NCBI GenBank assembly: GCA_963793415.1
Contig: CAWCAC010000002.1
Coordinates: 124,001-188,000 of the forward strand
Direction of reading: 5' to 3'
Length of the DNA stretch: 64,000 bases
From: CAXMST01 sp963793415
GTDB taxonomy: Bacteria > Actinomycetota > Thermoleophilia > Solirubrobacterales > 70-9
In this document: piece by piece, positions 35,632 through 46,409 of the stretch
Numbering within the stretch: position 1 is the stretch's first letter
Layout: every line of letters starts with the position of its first letter
Notes under the pieces: model-generated
What the model was told of the DNA's origin: nothing
What the model saw: only the letters and a program-made list of their open reading frames with translations
Database searches by the model: none
Translations under genes and position numbers: made by a program

Positions 35632-36201
35632 ATGGTTGAGGTTGCCTTCTTCTTCGGTGCGATCGGAGCCCTCGGCGGCGCGATCGCCGTAATCGGGCTC
35701 CGTAACCCCTTCTACAGCGTGCTGGCGCTGGTCGTCCACCTTGCCTCGCTTGCCGGGCTCTTCCTGCTGCTCTACGCCGAGTTCGTCGCCGCCGCCCAGA
35801 TCGTCGTCTACGCGGGCGCCGTGATGGTCCTCTACGTGTTCGTCGCCGCCTATGTCGGCAACGTCGATGAGCCGCTCTGGGAGCCGATTCCCGGCCAGCG
35901 GATCCTGGCCCCGATACTCGGCCTGGCGCTCTTCATCGAGCTCTCGATCGCGATCCTCGGCACCGGCCTGAAGGCGCTCGGCGACGAGGGGCCGACGATC
36001 CAGGCCGGCTTCGGCAGCCCGGCGGCGATCGGCGAGCTGATGCTGGAGCGCTTCCTGATCGCCTTCGAGGCCGCTTCGATCCTGCTGCTGCTGGCAGCGG
36101 TCGGCGCCGTCGTGCTCGCAGGCCGCCGCCGCGACGACGACAGCAAGCCGGAGCCCGGACGGGGCGCCGGCGAGCGCGTCCCGCTGGAGCACGTGGACTG
36201 A
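35632..36201 (+). CDS. nuoJ: NADH-quinone oxidoreductase subunit J
   Basis: Membrane subunit of 189 residues with five spans. The family motif HLASLAGLFLLLYAEFVAAA followed by QIVVYAGAVMVLYVFV (about residues 37-75) includes the pi-bulge helix near the E-channel. A hydrophilic tail of about 30 residues follows the last span. First gene of the nuoJKLMN operon; its TGA overlaps the nuoK ATG by one base. Confidence 0.96.
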   Translation: MVEVAFFFGAIGALGGAIAVIGLRNPFYSVLALVVHLASLAGLFLLLYAEFVAAAQIVVYAGAVMVLYVFVAAYVGNVDEPLWEPIPGQRILAPILGLALFIELSIAILGTGLKALGDEGPTIQAGFGSPAAIGELMLERFLIAFEAASILLLLAAVGAVVLAGRRRDDDSKPEPGRGAGERVPLEHVD

Positions 36202-36500
36202 TGGCCGTCGAGTGGTACCTCGTGCTCTCGGCGCTGCTGTTCGCGACCGGCGCCTTCGGCGTCCTCGTGCGGCGCAGCCCGCTCGTGATCCTGCTCTGCC
36301 TCGAGCTGATGCTGAACAGCGCCAACCTCTCGCTGATCGCCTTCTCCCGCTCGCTCGGCAACGCTGACGGTCAGATCTTCGCGATCATGGTGATGGTCGT
36401 CGCAGCCTGTGAGGTCGTCGTCGGCCTCGGCCTGATCGTCGCCATGTACAAGCGCCGCATCCCGCTCGACGTCGACGAGATCCGGGAGATGCGCGGATGA
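36201..36500 (+). CDS. nuoK: NADH-quinone oxidoreductase subunit K
   Basis: Membrane subunit of 99 residues, three spans, normal length. The two conserved membrane glutamates are in LCLELMLNSANL (near residue 34) and VAACEVVVGLGLIV (near 70); they form part of the proton path. Start overlaps the nuoJ stop and the end overlaps the nuoL start (ATGA). Confidence 0.97.
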   Translation: MAVEWYLVLSALLFATGAFGVLVRRSPLVILLCLELMLNSANLSLIAFSRSLGNADGQIFAIMVMVVAACEVVVGLGLIVAMYKRRIPLDVDEIREMRG

Positions 36501-38515
36501 GCGCCACCACCTGGGCCTGGCTGGTCCTCGCCTTCCCGCTCGCGGGCTCGATCCTGATCGGGCTCACGTTCCGGATCGTGCCGCCGCGCGTCGCCGGGAT
36601 CATCGGCACGAGCGCGATCGGCCTCGCCTTCCTGGCCGCGGTCGGGACGCTGCTCGAGCTCGAGAGCCTGCCGAAGGAGGAGCAGCACCTCGTCTCCTCG
36701 CTCTACGACTACGGCAGCGGCGCCGGCATCCCGTTCGATCTCGGGATCCTCGTCGACCCGCTCAGCGTCTGGATGATCCTCGTCGTCACCGGGATCTCGA
36801 CGATGATCCACGTCTACTCGTTCGGCTACATGCAGAGCGACTGGGGCTACCACCGGTTCTTCGCGTACCTGAACTTCTTCGTCTTCTCGATGCTGATGCT
36901 GGTGCTCGCCGGCAACTACGTGCTGCTGATCGTCGGCTGGGCCTTCGTCGGCTACGCCTCCTACGCGCTGGTCTCCTTCTGGTACCGGCGCGAGACCGCG
37001 ACCAGGGCGGGCATGAAGGCCTTCGTGATCAACGTGATCGGCGACGTCGCGCTCGTCTTCGCCGCGATCCTGCTGATCAAGGAGCTGGGCCAGACCGAGT
37101 ACGTGGCCGTCTTCGAGGAGGCGCCCGCCCACTTCGCGGTCAACGAGTGGACGATCGTCGCGATCTGTCTGCTGATCACGGTCGGCGCCTTCGCGAAGTC
37201 GGCTCAGATCCCGTTCCACACCTGGCTCGCGGACGCGATGGAGGGCCCGACTCCGGTCTCGTCGCTGATCCACGCCGCGACGATGGTCACCGCCGGCGTC
37301 TACCTGATCGCCCGCTCACACCCGCTCTTCGAGCTCGCTCCGACCGCGGCCGACATCGCCGCCTTCGGCGGGCTCTTGACTCTGTTCGTGGCGGCGACGA
37401 TCGCGCTCGCGGTCACCGACCTGAAGCGGATCATCGCCTACTCGACGATGAGCCAGATCGGCTACATGATCGTCGGCGTCTCGATCGGCGCCTACAGCGC
37501 CGGGCTCTTCCACCTGATGACGCACGCCTTCTTCAAGGCGCTCCTGTTCATGGCCGCCGGCTCGGTGATCGCGGCGATGGCGAACGTCCAGAACATCGAC
37601 AAGATGGGCGGCTTCCGCAAGGCGCTGCCGTTCACCTTCGTGCTGATGACGATCGGCGCCCTGGCGCTGGCCGCGTTCCCCGGCACCTCGGGCTTTTTCA
37701 GCAAGGACGAGATCCTCGTCTACGCAGCGACCCGCGGCGGCTTCTACTGGCTGTTCGCGGTCGGCGGCTACTTCGTCGCCTTCCTGACCGCGTTCTACTC
37801 GTTCCGGATCGTCTTCCGCGTCTTCTACGGGCGCAAGGCGCCGGAGGCGAAGGAGCTCGAGGCGGGCCATCTCGCCCACGGCGAGCCCGTCAACCCCGCC
37901 GACGGCACGCCCGAGGACACCGAGGTCGGTTTCCCGGGGCCCGAGCACCACATCGCCGAGAAGGGGCCGGGAGGCAGCCTCGCGATGCGGATCGGCATGG
38001 GGGTGCTCGGCATCGGCGCCTTGTTTGCCGGCTACATCCAGATCCCCGGCGTCGACGAGGTCGTCACCCACTTCCTCGAGCCGACCTTCGAGAACTCGCC
38101 GCTGGCGGCGATCCATCCCTCGACGACCGCCGCCTACGAGGGCATGGCCGTCGGCACCGTGCTCAGCATCCTCGGCATCGGCCTCGCCTACTACCTGTAC
38201 ATCGTCGCCCCCGGCGCCACCGACCGGATCCGTGCCCGCTTCCGCCACCTCTACTCGCTGTTCGTCAACAAGTGGTTCTTCGACGAGGCCCAGGACGCGC
38301 TCGTCGTCCGGCCTGTGCAGGCGGTCGGGCGCTTCGCCAACGACTTCTTCGAGCGGGTCGCGGTGCAGGGCATCGTTGCGGTCGCCCGCGACGGCGTGCT
38401 CAAGGCCGGCGACGGAGTCCGCTCCCTGCAGAGCGGCTTCGTCCGCTCCTACGCGCTGCTCGTCGTCCTCGGCATCGTCGGCATCGGCCTCTACTTCCTG
38501 ATCGCGGCGAGCTGA
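36497..38515 (+). CDS. nuoL: NADH-quinone oxidoreductase subunit L (antiporter-like)
   Basis: Antiporter-like proton-pumping subunit of 672 residues. The core motif region has STMIHVYSFGYM, GWAFVGYASYALVSFWY, the Lys in AKSAQIPFHTWLADAMEGPTP-like (about residues 234-254), HAATMVTAGVYL, and AYSTMSQIGYM. The long lateral helix with its terminal span lies after about residue 560, which distinguishes NuoL from NuoM. Translation is coupled to nuoK by ATGA. Confidence 0.97.
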   Translation: MSATTWAWLVLAFPLAGSILIGLTFRIVPPRVAGIIGTSAIGLAFLAAVGTLLELESLPKEEQHLVSSLYDYGSGAGIPFDLGILVDPLSVWMILVVTGISTMIHVYSFGYMQSDWGYHRFFAYLNFFVFSMLMLVLAGNYVLLIVGWAFVGYASYALVSFWYRRETATRAGMKAFVINVIGDVALVFAAILLIKELGQTEYVAVFEEAPAHFAVNEWTIVAICLLITVGAFAKSAQIPFHTWLADAMEGPTPVSSLIHAATMVTAGVYLIARSHPLFELAPTAADIAAFGGLLTLFVAATIALAVTDLKRIIAYSTMSQIGYMIVGVSIGAYSAGLFHLMTHAFFKALLFMAAGSVIAAMANVQNIDKMGGFRKALPFTFVLMTIGALALAAFPGTSGFFSKDEILVYAATRGGFYWLFAVGGYFVAFLTAFYSFRIVFRVFYGRKAPEAKELEAGHLAHGEPVNPADGTPEDTEVGFPGPEHHIAEKGPGGSLAMRIGMGVLGIGALFAGYIQIPGVDEVVTHFLEPTFENSPLAAIHPSTTAAYEGMAVGTVLSILGIGLAYYLYIVAPGATDRIRARFRHLYSLFVNKWFFDEAQDALVVRPVQAVGRFANDFFERVAVQGIVAVARDGVLKAGDGVRSLQSGFVRSYALLVVLGIVGIGLYFLIAAS

Positions 38516-38534
38516 TGGAGGCGGTGAGCTCACG

Positions 38535-40364
38535 ATGCTGAACGTCCTGCTCTGGCTGCCGCTCGCCGTCGGGCTGCTCTGCTTCCTGCTGCCGCGGGCG
38601 GCCTGCGGCTGGGCCTCGGTTGCCGGCTCGGCGGCCGCGCTCGGGATCTCGATCGCGCTGATCGCCGACTTCGCGGTCGGCTCCTCGGCGCTGCAGCACG
38701 CCGTCGACGAGAGCTGGATCCCGGACCTCGGGATCCGCTACCAGCTCGCGATCGACGGGATCAGCCTGTTCCTGGTGCTGCTCACCGCGATCGGCTGGTT
38801 CGCCGCCAACCTCTACTCGGCGCTCCAGTACCCGGACCGCCCGCGCACGTACTTCTTCCACCTCGGTCTCGCGCAGACCGCCGTCCTCGGCGCCTTCCTC
38901 GCCCAGGACCTGATCCTCTTCGTCCTCTTCTTCGACCTGATGCTGATCCCGTTCTACTTCCTGATCGGCGGCTGGGGCACGGGCGACCGGGTCAAGGCGA
39001 CGGTGAAGATGATCATCTACACGCTCGTCGGGTCGCTGCTGATGCTGATCGGGGCGATCGCGACCGGCGTCATCTTCGCCGAGCAGACGGGCGAGCTCAC
39101 CTACAGCATCCCGGCGCTGACCCAGGTGCCGCTGCCGCTCGAGAGCCAGCAGTGGATCTTCTGGTTCTTCGCCGCGGCCTTCCTCGTCAAGATGCCGGCC
39201 TTCCTCGTCCACGGCTGGATGGCCGACGCCTACAAGGCCTGCCCGCTGCCGGTGCTGGCGCTGCTCTCCGGGGTCTTGAGCAAGGTCGCCGCCTACGGCT
39301 TCCTGCGGGTCGTGCTGCCGGTCTTCCCGGACGCGACGATCCAGTACCAGGAGATCATCCTCGTGATCGCCGTCTTCTCGATCCTCTACGGCTCGGCGAT
39401 GGCGTTCACAGTCACCAACCTGCGGCTGATCGCCGGCTACTCGTCGATCGCCCAGCTCGGCTTCATCACACTCGGGATCTTCGCCCTGCGGCCCGACGGC
39501 GGCGACGGCGCCGTGATCCAGATGTTCAACCACGGGCTCGTCGTACTGCCGATCTTCTTCATCATCGCGCTGCTCGTCGACCGCTACGAGAGCGAGGACA
39601 TCCGCGAGATGGGCGGCATGGCGAAGAACGCCCCGGTGCTCGCGATCCTGTTCATGATCGTCACCCTGGCGACGCTGGCGATGCCCGGATCCTCCAACTT
39701 CGTCGGCGAGTTCTACATCCTCAACGGACTCTTCGCGACCAAAGTCGCGCTCGCCCTGATCGCCTCGATCGGCGTCGCCCTGGCCGCCTTCTACGCGCTG
39801 CGCATGTACCAGCGCTCGATGCACAACCGCGTCCACGCGGGCTCGCTCTCGCGCGAGATCACCTTCCGCGAGGCGGTCGTGGTCGCGCCGCTCGTCGCCT
39901 GCATCGTCGCGATCGCGCTCTACCCCGCCCTGATCACCGACCGCGGCGAGGCGGCCGTGACCCGCGCGGTGACCGCCGTCGCGATCGCCGACTGCGGCCA
40001 CCCGGCGGCCGAGAACGTCTCCGAGTCCGCCGGTGCGACCGACTACACGCTGATCTTCGAGGACGGCTGCTACTCCCGCTACGGGCTCGGCCCCGAGCCC
40101 GGTGAGGAGAGCTCGGGCGAAGGCGCGGCCGGCGGTCACGGCGAAACGGGCGCGACCGGCGAGACCGAGGGCGCCGCCCCAGCGGGCGAGCCCGCCCCCG
40201 AGGGCGAGCTCTCCGCGCCGGACTCCGCCGACGATCCCGACGTCCTGCGCTGCGCGAAGCTGGCGACGCGGACGGGCGAGCTCGATCAGGCGCTGCTCGA
40301 CAACTGTCTGCGATCGGCCGGGATCGATCCGACCCAGGTCCAGATCCCCGGGGTGGCCGAGTGA
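38535..40364 (+). CDS. nuoM: NADH-quinone oxidoreductase subunit M with an extra C-terminal tail
   Basis: Antiporter-like subunit of 609 residues. The core is normal: FFDLMLIPFYFLIGGWG, the Lys in FLVKMPAFLVHGWMADAYKA, GYSSIAQLGF and PGSSNFVGEF. After the last span (about residue 470) there is an unusual tail of about 130 residues: a piece with three Cys (IADCGHPAAENV, FEDGCYSRYG, then later VLRCAKLATR and DNCLRSAG), joined by a Gly/Glu/Ala-rich disordered linker. NuoM usually ends near 500 residues. GGAGG lies upstream of the ATG, and the stop overlaps the nuoN GTG. Confidence 0.95.
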   Translation: MLNVLLWLPLAVGLLCFLLPRAACGWASVAGSAAALGISIALIADFAVGSSALQHAVDESWIPDLGIRYQLAIDGISLFLVLLTAIGWFAANLYSALQYPDRPRTYFFHLGLAQTAVLGAFLAQDLILFVLFFDLMLIPFYFLIGGWGTGDRVKATVKMIIYTLVGSLLMLIGAIATGVIFAEQTGELTYSIPALTQVPLPLESQQWIFWFFAAAFLVKMPAFLVHGWMADAYKACPLPVLALLSGVLSKVAAYGFLRVVLPVFPDATIQYQEIILVIAVFSILYGSAMAFTVTNLRLIAGYSSIAQLGFITLGIFALRPDGGDGAVIQMFNHGLVVLPIFFIIALLVDRYESEDIREMGGMAKNAPVLAILFMIVTLATLAMPGSSNFVGEFYILNGLFATKVALALIASIGVALAAFYALRMYQRSMHNRVHAGSLSREITFREAVVVAPLVACIVAIALYPALITDRGEAAVTRAVTAVAIADCGHPAAENVSESAGATDYTLIFEDGCYSRYGLGPEPGEESSGEGAAGGHGETGATGETEGAAPAGEPAPEGELSAPDSADDPDVLRCAKLATRTGELDQALLDNCLRSAGIDPTQVQIPGVAE

Positions 40365-41929
40365 TCTTCGACGCTCCCAGCATCGACTACGCCGGCCTCT
40401 CGCCGGTGATCGCGCTCGTCGTCGGACTCGTCGTCGTCCTGCTCGGCGGCCTGTTCAGCGAGCGCGGCAACCGCTGGGTCTCGACCGGGCTGACGGCGCT
40501 GACGCTCGCGGTCACCGCGGGGCTGCTGATCTGGAGGCTCGGCGAGCCGCCTGCGGACCTCGTCGCCGGCGCCCTGCGGATCGACGGGCTCTCGATCGTC
40601 GCCTCGCTGATCTGCCTCGCGGCGGCGGCGATGGCGCTGCCGCTGATGCTGCGCGATCCGGGCGCCGAGGAGGCCGGCTTCGGGGAGACGCACGCGCTGC
40701 TGCTCGGCTCGATCCTCGGCATGGTTCTGCTGGCCGAGTCGCAGAACCTGATCGCCTTCTTCGTTGCGCTCGAGCTGCTCTCGATTCCGCTCTACGTGCT
40801 CTGCGGCAGCCATCGCAGCCGCACCGGCTCGCTCGAGTCCGGCCTCAAGTACCTGATCGTCGGCTCGCTCGGCTCGGCGACGCTGCTCTACGGGATGAGC
40901 TTCATCTACGGCGGCTCCGGCTCGACCGACTTCGGGGCGATCGCCGAGGGGATCGGCAGCGACCTCGCCGACGACCCGCTGATCCTCGTCGGCATCGGCC
41001 TCTGCGCCGTCGGCCTCGCCTTCAAGGTCTCGGCCGCCCCCTTCCACCAGTGGACGCCGGACGTCTACCAGGGCGCGCCGACCCCGATCACCGCCTTCAT
41101 GGCCGTCGCCACCAAGGTCGCCGTCTTCGCCGTCTTCGCCCGCTTCTTCATCGTCGCCCTCGGCCCGAGCGCCGACGAGTGGCAGCCGGCGCTGGCGGCA
41201 ATCGCGGCGCTCTCGATCATCGTCGGCAACGTCGGCGCCGTCACCCAGCGCTCACTGAAGCGGATGCTCGGCTACTCCGGCATCGCCCAGGGCGGCTACA
41301 TGCTGGTCGGCCTGCTCGTCGGGCTCGAGATCGGGATCAACGCGCTGTTCTTCTACCTCGCCGCCTACGCGCTGATGAACCTGGCCGCGTTCGGCGTGAT
41401 CGCTGTGCGCGAGCGCGAGACCCCGTTCGGCGACGACATCAGCTCGGTCGAGGGCCTCGCCAAGGACCGCCCATCGCTCGCCTGGCCGCTGACGATCTCG
41501 ATGCTGGCGCTCGCCGGCATGCCGGGCACCGCGGGCTTCTTCGGCAAGGTCTACCTGGTCGAGGCCGCTGTCGCCGGCGACTACACCTGGCTCGGCGTGC
41601 TGATCGCGATCGGCTCGATGATCTCGCTCGCCTACTACCTGCGGGTCGTCGCCGCGATCTGGATGAGCCCGAAGCCGAAGCTGGTGCCGGCGATGGCAGG
41701 AGCCTCACAGGAGGCCGACGCCGGCGGCGACTCACGGCAGCGCAAGGGCGAGCTCGAGCCCGGCGTCGCGATCGGCGGCGGCCGCAGCGGTGGCCGCTGC
41801 CTGCTCGTGCTCGGCGTGCTCGCGATCTGCTCGATCGGCACGATCGGCTTCGGCGTCTACCCCGACCCGCTCGCCGACTTCGCAGCGAACGCGGGCGCGG
41901 CGATCACCGAGATCCTGTTCGGCGGCTAG
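40361..41929 (+). CDS. nuoN: NADH-quinone oxidoreductase subunit N (antiporter-like)
   Basis: Antiporter-like membrane subunit of 522 residues. The conserved stretch is GLAFKVSAAPFHQWTPDVYQ (near residues 222-241), followed by PTPITAFMA, LKRMLGYSGIAQGGYM and MPGTAGFFGKVYL. A charged loop (QEADAGGDSRQRKGELEP) lies before the last span. GTG overlaps the nuoM TGA. Last gene of the nuo series in this window; nuoA to nuoE are not here. Confidence 0.96.
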   Translation: MIFDAPSIDYAGLSPVIALVVGLVVVLLGGLFSERGNRWVSTGLTALTLAVTAGLLIWRLGEPPADLVAGALRIDGLSIVASLICLAAAAMALPLMLRDPGAEEAGFGETHALLLGSILGMVLLAESQNLIAFFVALELLSIPLYVLCGSHRSRTGSLESGLKYLIVGSLGSATLLYGMSFIYGGSGSTDFGAIAEGIGSDLADDPLILVGIGLCAVGLAFKVSAAPFHQWTPDVYQGAPTPITAFMAVATKVAVFAVFARFFIVALGPSADEWQPALAAIAALSIIVGNVGAVTQRSLKRMLGYSGIAQGGYMLVGLLVGLEIGINALFFYLAAYALMNLAAFGVIAVRERETPFGDDISSVEGLAKDRPSLAWPLTISMLALAGMPGTAGFFGKVYLVEAAVAGDYTWLGVLIAIGSMISLAYYLRVVAAIWMSPKPKLVPAMAGASQEADAGGDSRQRKGELEPGVAIGGGRSGGRCLLVLGVLAICSIGTIGFGVYPDPLADFAANAGAAITEILFGG

Positions 41930-41950
41930 AGCCGGCCCGGGCGCGGACCG

Positions 41951-42562
41951 ATGGAGGCCGCCCAGCTCGCCGGAACCGTCGTCTTCGCGATCTCCGGCGT
42001 GCTCGCGGTCGCCGACCGCGACATGGACTGGTTCGGGGCGCTGCTCGTCGGCGTCGTCACCGCGCTCGGCGGCGGCACGCTGCGCGATCTCGTGCTCGGA
42101 GCGCCCGTGCTCTGGGCCGACGACACCACCTACCTGTTCGCGGCGCTCGCCGGCGCGGTGGCGGCGATCCCGCTGGCCCGGGAGCTGTCCCGCCGCTCGG
42201 CCGGCCTCGTCGAGCGCACGATCCGCGTCGCGGACGCGGCCGGGCTCGGTCTGTTCGCGATCGTCGGCGCCGACGTCGCCCTCGAGCTCGGCTTCTCGGC
42301 CCCGGTCGCGATCGTCACCGGCCTGCTCACCGGCGCCGGCGGCGGTGTGCTCCGCGACGTGCTCGCCGGGCGCCGGCCGCTGATCATGGGCGGCGAGATC
42401 TACGCGACGGCGGCGATCGCCGGCGCGACCCTCTACGTGGGGCTTGTCGAGCTCGCCGACGTCGAGCAGGCCGTCGCCGGCTCGATCGGCGTACTCGTCG
42501 TGTTCGCGATCCGGGTCAGCGCAATCCGTCGCGACTGGCGCCTGCCCCGGCTGGACGTCTAG
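41951..42562 (+). CDS. TRIC-like channel protein (UPF0126 family)
   Basis: Membrane protein of 203 residues with about seven spans. The family motifs are repeated once in each half: GVVTALGGGTLRDLVLG (near residues 36-52) and GLLTGAGGGVLRDVLAG (near 121-137). This GGGxxRD signature marks bacterial homologues of trimeric intracellular cation channels. Bacterial members conduct monovalent cations, but their physiological task is unknown. It starts 21 nt after nuoN, so it may be read through from the nuo operon. Confidence 0.9.
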   Translation: MEAAQLAGTVVFAISGVLAVADRDMDWFGALLVGVVTALGGGTLRDLVLGAPVLWADDTTYLFAALAGAVAAIPLARELSRRSAGLVERTIRVADAAGLGLFAIVGADVALELGFSAPVAIVTGLLTGAGGGVLRDVLAGRRPLIMGGEIYATAAIAGATLYVGLVELADVEQAVAGSIGVLVVFAIRVSAIRRDWRLPRLDV

Positions 42563-42615
42563 CCGAAGGCCTCTGGCGCGGCCCTGACGCCGGCCAGCGG
42601 TCATCCTCCTCCCCC

Positions 42616-43533
42616 GTGGTCTACATCGCCCTGACGATCATCGCCGCCACCTGGGCGGGCCTCACGGCCGAGCGCCGGATGCCCGGACGCGCCGGCACGG
42701 GCTCGCGGCGGGCGCTGACGCTGGTCCTCTACACGGTGCTGCCGGCGGTCGTCTTCCTCAACCTGGTCCGCGCCGACCTCGACCAGGACCTGCTCGTCGG
42801 GATCGCGCTCGGCTGGGTCGTGGTCGTTGTCTGCGCGGCGGCCGGCTTCACGATCGGCTCGCGCTGGCTCGCGCTCGAGCGGCCCCAGATCGGGGCGCTG
42901 CTCTGCTGCATTCTCGTCTCCAACTCCGCCTACCTCGGCTACCCGCTGGTCGCTGCCCTGCTCGGCTTCGACGAGCTCAGCGACGCCGTCGCCTACGACG
43001 TCGGCGTCGGTGCCGTCTCGCTGCTGATCGGCGCCTTCTCGGTCGGCGCCGCCTTCGGGACCAAAGCCGGCGAGACGCCGCGGCAGCGGGTCCGCTCGTT
43101 CTTCGCCCGCAACATCCCGCTCTACGCGGCGGGCCTGGCGCTGCTGGCGCCGGAGTGGATGGCGCCGGATTGGGCGGTCGACGCCTCCCGGGTCGCGATC
43201 GTGCTGCTGCTGCCGGTCGGCTTCTTCGCGGTCGGCGCCGCGCTGGCCGAGGACGAAGAGGAGGCGGAGCTCAGCTTCCCGCCGCCCTTCACCCGTGAGA
43301 CGGCGACCGTGGTCGGCCTGAAGCTGGTGCTGATGCCGGCGCTGCTGTTCGCGCTGGCGCTGCCGCTGATCGACCTGCCCCCCAGCTTCCTGCTGCTGGC
43401 GGCGATGCCAAGCGGGCTCAACGCGATGATCGTCGTCCACGCCTACGGGCTCGACCTGAAGATCACCGCCAACGCGCTGATCTGGACGACGGCGATCGTC
43501 GTCCCGGTGGCGCTGGTCGCCTCGTTGCTCTGA
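42616..43533 (+). CDS. AEC family transporter (auxin efflux carrier-like permease)
   Basis: Membrane protein of 305 residues with about ten spans. It has the AEC layout: an N-terminal half with VLYTVLPAVVFLNLVRA and CILVSNSAYLGYPLVAALLG, and a C-terminal half ending AAMPSGLNAMIVVHAYGLD and TTAIVVPVALVASLL. These carriers move organic acids or related anions in bacteria; the substrate is not predictable. GTG at 42616 is the best start; there is no visible Shine-Dalgarno. It follows the TRIC-like gene by 53 nt. Confidence 0.88.
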   Translation: MVYIALTIIAATWAGLTAERRMPGRAGTGSRRALTLVLYTVLPAVVFLNLVRADLDQDLLVGIALGWVVVVVCAAAGFTIGSRWLALERPQIGALLCCILVSNSAYLGYPLVAALLGFDELSDAVAYDVGVGAVSLLIGAFSVGAAFGTKAGETPRQRVRSFFARNIPLYAAGLALLAPEWMAPDWAVDASRVAIVLLLPVGFFAVGAALAEDEEEAELSFPPPFTRETATVVGLKLVLMPALLFALALPLIDLPPSFLLLAAMPSGLNAMIVVHAYGLDLKITANALIWTTAIVVPVALVASLL

Positions 43534-43566
43534 GCGCCGTCAGCTCCGAAGTCAGTTGGCTCGCCG

Positions 43567-43596
43567 CCGGGCCGGCCGATCGTGCGGCCGGCCCGG
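43567..43596. terminator. Strong hairpin between convergent AEC and katG genes
   Basis: Twelve bases, CCGGGCCGGCCG (43567-43578), pair perfectly with CGGCCGGCCCGG (43585-43596) around the 6-nt loop ATCGTG. It sits between two convergent stops, so it can serve both. It is the longest perfect GC stem seen in the window. Confidence 0.7.
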
Positions 43597-43626
43597 GACG
43601 ATGACGTCGATGACGCCGTTTGCGAC

Positions 43627-45861
<2,235 letters not shown>

Positions 45862-45887
45862 GGGGTCCTTTCGGGGGAATTGCTTGT

Positions 45888-46325
45888 TCAGTTGGCGCTC
45901 GGGCTCTCGCTCGAGCAGTCGGGGCAGAGGCCCCGGTAGACGACTTCGGCCTCGTCGATCACGTAGCCGTGATCGTCGGAGGCGGACAGACACGGAGCGG
46001 AGCCGACGGCGCAATCGACGTCGGCGATCGCCCCGCAGGAGCGGCAGACGATGTGGTGGTGGTTGTCGCCGACCCGCGACTCGTAGCGGGCGACGGAACC
46101 GGGCGGCTGGATGTGCCGGACGAGGCCCGCGTCGGTCAGCGCTCGCAGCACGTCGTAGACGGCCTGGTGGGAGACCTCGCCGAGGTCCTCGCGGACGAAG
46201 CCGATGATCGAGCCGGTGTCGGCGTGCGGATGCTCGTAGACGGCATCCAGCACCGCCAGCCGCGGACGGGTGACGCGCAGATCGGTTCCACGCAGGAGTT
46301 GCTCGAGTTCCGCGGTCGTCGGCAC
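45888..46325 (-). CDS. furA: Fur-family peroxide/metal regulator (FurA type)
   Basis: Regulator of 145 residues. It has the winged helix GTDLRVTRPRLAVLDAVYEHPHAD and SHQAVYDVLRALTDAGLVRHI. The dimerisation domain has the metal stretch DNHHHIVCRSCGAIADVDC and C-terminal CPDCSS; the two CxxC pairs would bind structural zinc. In FurA/PerR-type proteins the regulatory metal senses peroxide and controls katG. GTG at 46325 is chosen because a promoter places the transcript start at or next to it. The operator palindrome upstream suggests autoregulation together with katG. Confidence 0.9.
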   Translation of the reverse strand: MPTTAELEQLLRGTDLRVTRPRLAVLDAVYEHPHADTGSIIGFVREDLGEVSHQAVYDVLRALTDAGLVRHIQPPGSVARYESRVGDNHHHIVCRSCGAIADVDCAVGSAPCLSASDDHGYVIDEAEVVYRGLCPDCSSESPSAN

Positions 46326-46333
46326 GGCCCGGG

Positions 46334-46361
46334 ACTCTAGCTCTTTTCTTGAATGAATCAA
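46334..46361 (-). promoter_or_regulatory. Promoter of furA-katG
   Basis: On the minus strand TTGATT (46361-46356) and TAGAGT (46339-46334) are 16 nt apart, and the -10 ends 8 nt before the GTG at 46325. The -35 falls inside the palindrome listed next, so a bound repressor would block polymerase. Confidence 0.6.
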
Positions 46362-46363
46362 GA
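46347..46363. promoter_or_regulatory. Candidate FurA operator
   Basis: TCTTGA-ATGAA-TCAAGA is a perfect 6-5-6 inverted repeat in an AT-rich island. It covers the furA -35. It resembles the AT-rich FurA box described upstream of furA in mycobacteria. It also lies in front of the divergent YeeE-like gene. Confidence 0.6.
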
Positions 46364-46409
46364 CTGGAGCGACCGGGCACGATCCCAGGCCGAGCAATAC
46401 GGTGGAGGC

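Noticed and set aside
40102..43533. Plus-strand frame of 1143 codons over nuoM, nuoN, TRIC and AEC genes
   Set aside because: Only its last 305 codons (from 42616) are real, the AEC transporter. The rest is Arg/Pro/Ala-rich out-of-frame reading of other genes.
45862..46380. katG frame extending upstream to 46380
   Set aside because: The extension runs through the furA gene out of frame. The ATG at 45861 has a good ribosome site and the normal KatG N-terminus.
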